A stretch of 64,000 nt of DNA from CAG-217 sp963605415. GTDB lineage: Bacteria; Bacillota; Clostridia; Oscillospirales; Acutalibacteraceae. The notes beneath the pieces are model-generated. The model did no database searches. It was not told the DNA's origin and saw only the letters and a program-made list of their open reading frames with translations. This document shows, piece by piece, positions 58,750 through 64,000 of this stretch. A program made the position numbers and the translations under genes. The stretch covers positions 1-64,000 of the forward strand of contig CAVCUL010000011.1 in assembly GCA_963605415.1 (NCBI GenBank), written 5' to 3'. Numbering within the stretch: the stretch's first letter is position 1; every line of letters begins with the position of its first letter.

Positions 58750-61047
58750 ATGAAATTCGACCACAACTTTACCCAAACCGCCGCCACACCCACCGCACGC
58801 ACTTACACTGCCGACGGCTGGCAGGCGCAGCTGGACTTCCTCTCCGGCAGCTGCCTGCGGGTGGCGCTCTATCGAAACGCAGACGACCTGCTGCCCACCT
58901 TTAATATTGACCCGGACAATGCGCCTATCGGCCCGGAGGGCAGAGCGCGGCTGAGCACCGCCGGGTTCCAACCGGCAGCGCCCGCCGTCACGGAAACAGA
59001 GAGCTGCACCGCGTTTGCTCTGCCCTGCGGGGTAACGGCAGAGCTGGACCCGCACAACCTTCTGCTCACCTACAAGATCGGCGACCGGGTGCTCTTTGCG
59101 GACCGGGGGCCGCTGGCCTATAATCTGGACAAAGAGTTCGGCACCGGCGCCACCCACTACATCACCCGGGAGCGGGACGAGCGGATCTACGGCCTGGGCG
59201 ACAAGGGCGGCAGCGTAAACAAAGCTGGGCGGCGCTTTCGCATAGACGCGGCGGACAGCATGGGCTTTGACGCCGCCATGACCGACCCGCTCTACAAGCA
59301 CACGCCCTTTTATATCTGCCAAAACAGCGTGGGCTGCTACGGCATTTTCTACGACACCACTGCCCCCGGCGAGATGGACCTGGGGCGAGAGATCAACAAC
59401 TACTACCCGCCGTTTAAGTATTACCGCGCCGCCGAGGACTGCCTGGTGTACTATGTGTTCTTTGGCAGCAAGTTAGAGATCTTGCAGCAGTTTTGCCGCA
59501 CGGTGGGCCGCCAGCCGCTGCCCCCCAAGTGGAGCTTTGACTACTGCGCCAGCACCATGGCTTATACGGACGCCCCCAAGTCGGAGGAGAAGATGGACGC
59601 GTTCCTTGCCAAAATGCAGGCGCTGGATCTGAATTGCAGCGGGTTTTACCTGTCCTCTGGCTACACCGCCATCGGCAACCAGCGCTGCGTGTTCCACTGG
59701 AACACGGAGAAATTCCCGGACCCGGCCCGGTTTATCGGCAAATTTAACGCCGCCGGGGTGCACCTGATCCCCAACATCAAGCCGGCGTTCCTGACCAGCC
59801 ACCCAATGTACGGCGAACTGGCGGCCAAGGGTCTGTTTGTCAAGAACACAGACGGCAGCCCCTATGTTACCCAGTTTTGGGACGGCCTGGGCAGCTACCT
59901 GGACTTTACCAACCCCGGGGCCTTTGCCTTTTGGCACGATCAGGTAACGGAAAAGCTGCTGCAAAACGGCATTGACGCCACCTGGAACGACAATAACGAA
60001 TTTGATATTCAGGACCCCACCACCGTGGCTGTGGGCTTTGGCGGCAAGGCGGCCCCGGCTGCCCACATTCGCCCGGCGCTCACCTACTTGATGGTGCTCA
60101 GTTCTTACCGGGCGCAAACGGAAATGCGACCGGCAGAGCGGCCGTTCCTTTCCACCCGCAGCGCCGGTATCGGTCTGCGGCGGCTGGCCCAGACCTGGAG
60201 CGGCGACAACTACACCTCTTTCCACGATCTGCGCTACTGCCACTATGTGGGTATGACCCTGAGCCTGTCCGGCTTCTACTTCTACGGCCACGATCTGGGC
60301 GGCTTTTCCGGGGAAATGCCCTCCCGGGAGCTGCTGCTGCGCTGGATCCAGCACGGGGTCTTTGAGCCGCGCTTTACCATTCATTCCTGGAATGCGGACG
60401 GCTCCGCCACCATGCCCTGGAGCTACCCGGAGGTAATGGACAGCGTGCACGCCCTGTTTGACCAGCGCAAGGCGCTGCTGCCCTATTATTACAGCACCGC
60501 CTACCGCAGTGTGCAGGAGGATCTGCCCTTGCAGGCGCCCCTGTGCCTCTACTATGACGACCCGCAGATCCACCCGGACGATCCGGCCTTTTTGCTGGGG
60601 CGCGACCTGCTGGCAGCCTGCGTGCTGGATCAGGGCGTGGAGGATATAGAAGTCTACTTGCCGTCCGGCGAGATCTGGTACAAGGACGACCGGTGCTACA
60701 CCGGCGGGCAGACGGTAGCACTGCACATTCCCGCCACCGGCACCGTGCCCTATTTTGTGCGTGGCGGCTGCGTATTCCCCCTGGACATTGGGCCTACCGG
60801 GTTCCAAAAGCCCAGTCGGGTGCAGTTCACCGTCTATCCCATTGCAGACGGCATCTTCCAAAGCCGCTACTTTGACGACGACGGGCACAGCTATGCCTAC
60901 CGGGACGGCCACTGCGTGGACGCCACTTTCACCGTCACCTGCACCGCAGATACCGTTACCGTGCAAGTAGAGAACCGGGGCGACACCCCCTTTGCACCGG
61001 ACATTCGCCTGACCCCGGCGGAGCACCGGCAGCTGATCATCAAGTAA
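58750..61047 (+). CDS. Glycoside hydrolase family 31 (alpha-glucosidase-like)
   Basis: 765 residues. N-terminal beta-sandwich, (beta/alpha)8 barrel from ~260, C-terminal beta domains. The likely nucleophile is the Asp in ATWNDNNEFDI (~412), where GxWxDMNE is usual, so the Met is replaced by Asn. The acid/base is the Asp in TWSGDNYTSF (~486). Probably cleaves alpha-glucosides or alpha-xylosides in the cytoplasm, partnered with the upstream esterase. Start ATG 58750 after AAAGGA. Confidence 0.92.
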   Translation: MKFDHNFTQTAATPTARTYTADGWQAQLDFLSGSCLRVALYRNADDLLPTFNIDPDNAPIGPEGRARLSTAGFQPAAPAVTETESCTAFALPCGVTAELDPHNLLLTYKIGDRVLFADRGPLAYNLDKEFGTGATHYITRERDERIYGLGDKGGSVNKAGRRFRIDAADSMGFDAAMTDPLYKHTPFYICQNSVGCYGIFYDTTAPGEMDLGREINNYYPPFKYYRAAEDCLVYYVFFGSKLEILQQFCRTVGRQPLPPKWSFDYCASTMAYTDAPKSEEKMDAFLAKMQALDLNCSGFYLSSGYTAIGNQRCVFHWNTEKFPDPARFIGKFNAAGVHLIPNIKPAFLTSHPMYGELAAKGLFVKNTDGSPYVTQFWDGLGSYLDFTNPGAFAFWHDQVTEKLLQNGIDATWNDNNEFDIQDPTTVAVGFGGKAAPAAHIRPALTYLMVLSSYRAQTEMRPAERPFLSTRSAGIGLRRLAQTWSGDNYTSFHDLRYCHYVGMTLSLSGFYFYGHDLGGFSGEMPSRELLLRWIQHGVFEPRFTIHSWNADGSATMPWSYPEVMDSVHALFDQRKALLPYYYSTAYRSVQEDLPLQAPLCLYYDDPQIHPDDPAFLLGRDLLAACVLDQGVEDIEVYLPSGEIWYKDDRCYTGGQTVALHIPATGTVPYFVRGGCVFPLDIGPTGFQKPSRVQFTVYPIADGIFQSRYFDDDGHSYAYRDGHCVDATFTVTCTADTVTVQVENRGDTPFAPDIRLTPAEHRQLIIK

Positions 61048-61059
61048 ATCCAAACACAA

Positions 61060-61089
61060 AGCAGTCGGTAAAAATCGGCTGCTTTTTTA
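61060..61089 (+). terminator. GH31 terminator
   Basis: AAAGCAG / CTGCTTT stem with inner CG pairs, then TTTTTT. Confidence 0.7.
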
Positions 61090-61117
61090 CGGTAAATAAA
61101 AAATTTTCAAAAAAGTC

Positions 61118-61148
61118 TTGACTTAGAGTCAACTCCAGGGTATATACT
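61118..61148 (+). promoter_or_regulatory. MerR-type promoter of the merR operon
   Basis: TTGACT (61118-61123), 19-base spacer, TATACT (61143-61148), with the dyad GAGT-CA-ACTC (61126-61135) at the same offset as in the cupin promoter. Indicates autoregulation by the encoded MerR protein. Confidence 0.78.
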
Positions 61149-61170
61149 ACCCTTGAAACGAGGTGAGCCT

Positions 61171-61545
61171 ATGACCATTAAAGAGGTCAGCAAAAAGTAC
61201 AACATTTCCCAGGACACCCTGCGCTACTATGAGCGGGTGGGTATGATCCCCCAGGTGCACCGCACCGGCGGTGGCATTCGGGACTATCAAGAGGACGATC
61301 TCAGCTGGGTAGAACTGGCCATTTGTATGCGCAGTGCCGGTCTGCCGGTCGAGGTGATGATTGAGTATGTGCGACTCTTTATGCAAGGCGACAGCACCAT
61401 TCCCGCCCGGCTGCAGCTGCTGCTGGACCAAAAGGACGCGCTGGAGGCCCAAATGGCAGATACCCAGCGTATGCTGGACAAATTGGAGTACAAAATCTCT
61501 CGCTACCAAGTGGCGGTAAAAACCGGCAAGCTCACCTGGGATTAA
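61171..61545 (+). CDS. MerR-family regulator, AdhR-like
   Basis: 124 residues. Winged HTH (ISQDTLRYYERVGMIPQVHR, GIRDY) and a C-terminal dimerisation helix (~78-115). It has one Cys, C52 in WVELAICMRSAGLP, at the position of the conserved sensing Cys52 of B. subtilis AdhR, which responds to aldehydes and other electrophiles. The start is ATG 61171 after GAGGTGAG; a TTG six codons upstream is less likely. Probably controls its own operon and the cupin operon at 52159. Confidence 0.88.
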   Translation: MTIKEVSKKYNISQDTLRYYERVGMIPQVHRTGGGIRDYQEDDLSWVELAICMRSAGLPVEVMIEYVRLFMQGDSTIPARLQLLLDQKDALEAQMADTQRMLDKLEYKISRYQVAVKTGKLTWD

Positions 61546-61564
61546 CAAAAGGAGGAAACTTAAG

Positions 61565-63316
61565 ATGTATTTGGAAAAGATCAATGGCCCTGCCGATGTA
61601 AAAGCCTTAAACAGCGCAGAGCGCACAGCCCTGGCGGCAGAAATGCGCGCCACGCTGATTGAAAAACTCAGCCGTCACGGCGGCCACTGCGGCCCCAACC
61701 TGGGACTGGTAGAGGCCACCATTGCCCTGCACACGGTGTTTGACTCCCCCAAGGATCGGTTTGTCTTTGATGTGTCTCACCAGACCTATCCACACAAGAT
61801 GCTTACCGGGCGCAGCTACGGCTTTTTAGACCCGGCCCGGTATGACGATATTACCGGGTACAGCGCGCCCCAGGAGAGCGCCCACGACCCCTTTACCCTG
61901 GGTCACACCTCCACCTCCGTCAGCCTGGCATGCGGTTTGGCAAAGGCCCGGGACGCCAAGGGCGAGCACCACAATGTGGTGGCCGTTATCGGCGACGGCT
62001 CGCTGTCCGGCGGCGAGGCGCTGGAGGGGCTGGACCTGGCCGGTGAGATGGACAGCAACCTGATCATCGTGGTCAACGACAACGGTATGTCCATTGCAGA
62101 GAACCACGGCGGTATTTATAAAAATTTGGAACTGCTGCGCCAAAGCGGCGGCAAGGCAGAGTGCAACCTGTTCCGCTCTATGGGGCTTGATTATGTGTTC
62201 CAACCGGAGGGCAACAACGCAGACGCACTGATCGAGACCTTTAACCGGGTGAAAGACAGCGACCAACCGGTGGTGGTGCACATTGTCACCGAAAAGGGCA
62301 AGGGCTATGCCCCGGCAGAGACCTACAAGGAGAACTGGCACTGGTGTATGCCCTTTGACCCGGCAACCGGCGAGAGCACGGTGCACTTTGAGGGCGAGGA
62401 CTACGGCGACCTGACCGCCCATTACCTGCTGGACCAAATGCAAAAGGACCCCAAGGTGGTAGCCATCACCTCCGGCACCCCCACTGTATTCGGCTTTACC
62501 GAGGACCTGCGCAAACAGGCAGGCAAGCAGTTCATTGATGTGGGCATTGCTGAGGAGACCGCCGTGGCGCTGGCCAGCGGGCTGGCTGCCGGTGGCGCCA
62601 AGCCGGTGTACGGCGTGTACAGCACCTTTTTGCAGCGCACCTACGACCAGCTGAGCCAGGACCTGTGCATCAACAATAACCCGGCCACCCTGCTGGTGTT
62701 CGCCGCCTCTGTGTACGGTATGAACGATGTGACCCACCTGGGTATCTTTGACATTCCCATGATCTCAAACATTCCCAACCTGGTGTACCTGGCGCCCACC
62801 ACCAAGGAGGAGTATTTTGCCATGCTGCGCTGGAGCATGACCCAGCGGGAGCACCCGGTAGCCATTCGCATACCGGCCTGCGGCGTGCTCTCCGACGGCA
62901 AGGCGGTCACCAAGGACTTTGGCAAGCTGAACACCTATGAAGTGACCCAAGCGGGTAGCGATGTGGCGTTTATCGGTTTGGGCAGCTTTTATCCCCTGGC
63001 CCGGCAGGCGGCTGTGGAGTATGAAAAGCGCACCGGCGTGCGCCCCACGCTCATCAACCCCTACTATATCACCGGGCTGGATAAAGAGCTGCTGGCACAG
63101 CTGGGCAAGACCCACAAGGCAGTGGTCACCCTAGAGGACGGCGTGCTGGACGGCGGCTTTGGTCAAAAGATCGCAGCCTACTACGGCGGCACAGACACCA
63201 AGGTGCTGTGCTACGGCCTGCAAAAAGAATTCCTGGATCGCTACGATGTGCAGACGGTACTGGAGGAGAACCACCTGACCCCTGCACAGATCAACGACGA
63301 TCTGCAAAACCTGTAA
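61565..63316 (+). CDS. DXS-like thiamine-diphosphate enzyme
   Basis: 583 residues against ~620 for DXS. N-terminal half: RHGGHCGPNLGLVEATIAL, DVSHQTYPHKMLTGR, DPFTLGHTSTSVSLACGLA, ThDP site GDGSLSGGEALEGLD...NDNG. The pyrimidine-domain catalytic Glu is in DVGIAEETAVALASG (~325), where DXS has GIAEQHAV, and FLQRTYDQ is kept. The DRAG-VG-DG-THQG loop is altered to ASVYGMNDVTHLG. It may therefore make a product other than deoxyxylulose-5-phosphate. Located 19 bases after merR with AGGAGG, thus part of the stress-type operon. Confidence 0.8.
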   Translation: MYLEKINGPADVKALNSAERTALAAEMRATLIEKLSRHGGHCGPNLGLVEATIALHTVFDSPKDRFVFDVSHQTYPHKMLTGRSYGFLDPARYDDITGYSAPQESAHDPFTLGHTSTSVSLACGLAKARDAKGEHHNVVAVIGDGSLSGGEALEGLDLAGEMDSNLIIVVNDNGMSIAENHGGIYKNLELLRQSGGKAECNLFRSMGLDYVFQPEGNNADALIETFNRVKDSDQPVVVHIVTEKGKGYAPAETYKENWHWCMPFDPATGESTVHFEGEDYGDLTAHYLLDQMQKDPKVVAITSGTPTVFGFTEDLRKQAGKQFIDVGIAEETAVALASGLAAGGAKPVYGVYSTFLQRTYDQLSQDLCINNNPATLLVFAASVYGMNDVTHLGIFDIPMISNIPNLVYLAPTTKEEYFAMLRWSMTQREHPVAIRIPACGVLSDGKAVTKDFGKLNTYEVTQAGSDVAFIGLGSFYPLARQAAVEYEKRTGVRPTLINPYYITGLDKELLAQLGKTHKAVVTLEDGVLDGGFGQKIAAYYGGTDTKVLCYGLQKEFLDRYDVQTVLEENHLTPAQINDDLQNL

Positions 63317-63327
63317 GGAGAACGAAA

Positions 63328-63819
63328 ATGGCAAAAACATTGGTAGTCTATTATTCCCAATCCCGGGGCAATACCAAGAAGATTGCCCGGGAAATTGCGT
63401 CCACACTGGGCGCAGACCTGACGGCCATAGATACCGTGCAGCCCTACGACTGCTCTTACGACGAGCTGGTGTACGGCCTGTCCAAGACAGAGACGCAAAA
63501 CAAAGTCTGCCCGCCCATCAAGCCCCTGGACAAGGACCCGGCGGACTATGACCGCATTGTGCTGGGCACCCCCACCTGGTGGTACACCATGGCCCCCGCC
63601 GTACGTACTTTCTTAACCCAAACGGATCTGACCGGCAAAGAGCTGGCCCTGTTTGCCACCCACGGCGGCTGGCCCGGCCACGCGCTGGCCGACCTGAAAG
63701 CCTGTGCCAAGGGCACTAAGGTCATTGCCCAAACGGATGTGCAATTCGACTCCACCGGCGGCGATCGCCAGGAGACCCCCATGTCCGCCGTCACCGCCTG
63801 GGCAGAAAAGCTGAAATAA
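63328..63819 (+). CDS. Flavodoxin
   Basis: 163 residues. FMN phosphate loop VVYYSQSRGNTKKIA; second loop GTPTWWYTMAPAVRTFL; third loop FATHGGWPGHAL. An electron carrier or NAD(P)H-dependent FMN protein. Starts 11 bases after the DXS-like gene with AAGGAG, so it is the last gene of the MerR operon. Confidence 0.9.
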   Translation: MAKTLVVYYSQSRGNTKKIAREIASTLGADLTAIDTVQPYDCSYDELVYGLSKTETQNKVCPPIKPLDKDPADYDRIVLGTPTWWYTMAPAVRTFLTQTDLTGKELALFATHGGWPGHALADLKACAKGTKVIAQTDVQFDSTGGDRQETPMSAVTAWAEKLK

Positions 63820-63833
63820 CACCGTGATAAAGG

Positions 63834-63873
63834 AACAGCCAATAGCGTAGTTCTCGCTATTGGCTGTTTTTTA
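63834..63873 (+). terminator. Terminator of the merR operon (bidirectional)
   Basis: AACAGCCAATAGCG / CGCTATTGGCTGTT stem with a 7-base loop and a T-run. It also lies at the end of the leftward partial gene. Confidence 0.85.
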
Positions 63874-64000
63874 ATATTCAGTTGTGCGACATTTCACCCA
63901 CATTGCCGGTCGCAAATATACCTTCATTTTTTTCTCTCGAATTTTGAAAAGATAATCATGACCACTATAAACTCCACCGTATGTATCAATTGCTCCATCC
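63871..64000 (-). CDS. C-terminal end of an unidentified gene (partial)
   Basis: An open minus-strand frame enters from the right edge and stops at 63871-63873 (TAA). The visible 43 residues include DGAIDTYGGVYSGHDYLFKI and end WVKCRTTEY. No family can be named from so short a piece. The shared terminator at its end supports it being a real gene. Confidence 0.5.
   Translation of the reverse strand, partial: DGAIDTYGGVYSGHDYLFKIREKKMKVYLRPAMWVKCRTTEY

Noticed and set aside
59473..61059. 528-codon minus-strand frame opposite the GH31 gene
   Set aside because: GC-rich antisense shadow with Val/Gly/Gln-rich composition and no RBS; the GH31 catalytic motifs are on the other strand.
63400..63830. 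Antisense frames across the flavodoxin gene
   Set aside because: Shadows of a clear flavodoxin with all three flavin loops; no RBS.

Overview
The window looks like a chromosome segment of a spore-forming, moderately GC-rich Clostridia bacterium of the Oscillospiraceae/Ruminococcaceae type. The reasons are Firmicutes-style promoters with 17-bp spacers, strong AGGAGG-type ribosome binding sites, a proline T-box, a BirA-type operator, SbcCD and GalT of Firmicutes type, and a spore-coat gene (cotJC). This placement is inference from gene content; no 16S gene is inside the window.

Left chromosomal part (1-10612): tandem promoters of an rRNA operon fire leftwards out of the window. They are followed by metA (predicted acetyl-CoA type), a Lys/Ala-rich single-pass membrane protein, a decayed secreted CHAP-domain protein, a GH43 glycosidase, bioY with a BirA-like operator, a putP-like Na+/solute symporter, a membrane acyltransferase, and proS behind a T-box leader. 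Next comes the 3' part of cotJC.

Middle (about 10613-48736): a complete-looking 38.1-kb temperate podovirus-like prophage splits cotJC. The N-terminal 31 codons of cotJC lie at 48734-48826 and the rest at 10103-10612. Both halves are on the minus strand and meet the element at a shared GG dinucleotide, as expected for the large serine recombinase encoded at the right end. From left to right the element holds a Panacea toxin-antitoxin pair, lysis genes, a collagen-like tail fibre, a 3386-residue polyvalent ejection-type protein carrying nuclease and ADP-ribosyltransferase-like domains, further internal virion proteins, a P22 gp10-like nozzle, connector, N4-gp56-type capsid, scaffold, a phage-encoded Prp-like protease, portal and terminase. 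Beyond these lie a leftward early operon (dUTPase, RusA, replication initiator with 11-bp iterons, SSB, NinB-like, ERF, Gp157 and many tiny proteins), a divergent XRE/CI switch with three operators, a membrane lysogeny protein, a fused MNT-HEPN protein, and the integrase.

Right chromosomal part (48827-64000): galT, a MATE exporter with an attenuator-like leader, a cupin/carboxymuconolactone-decarboxylase pair, sbcCD, a carboxylesterase-GH31 pair, and a MerR (AdhR-like)-DXS-like-flavodoxin operon. The cupin operon and the merR operon have the same unusual 19-bp-spacer promoter with a GAGT-NN-ACTC dyad, so they probably form one regulon.

The most notable points are the insertion of the prophage into a sporulation gene with exact junctions, the giant polyvalent protein with a small gene embedded in another frame, the phage Prp protease matched by L27-like N-termini on capsid and scaffold, the MNT-HEPN single-chain fusion, and the non-triplet 11-bp repeats inside the replication gene.
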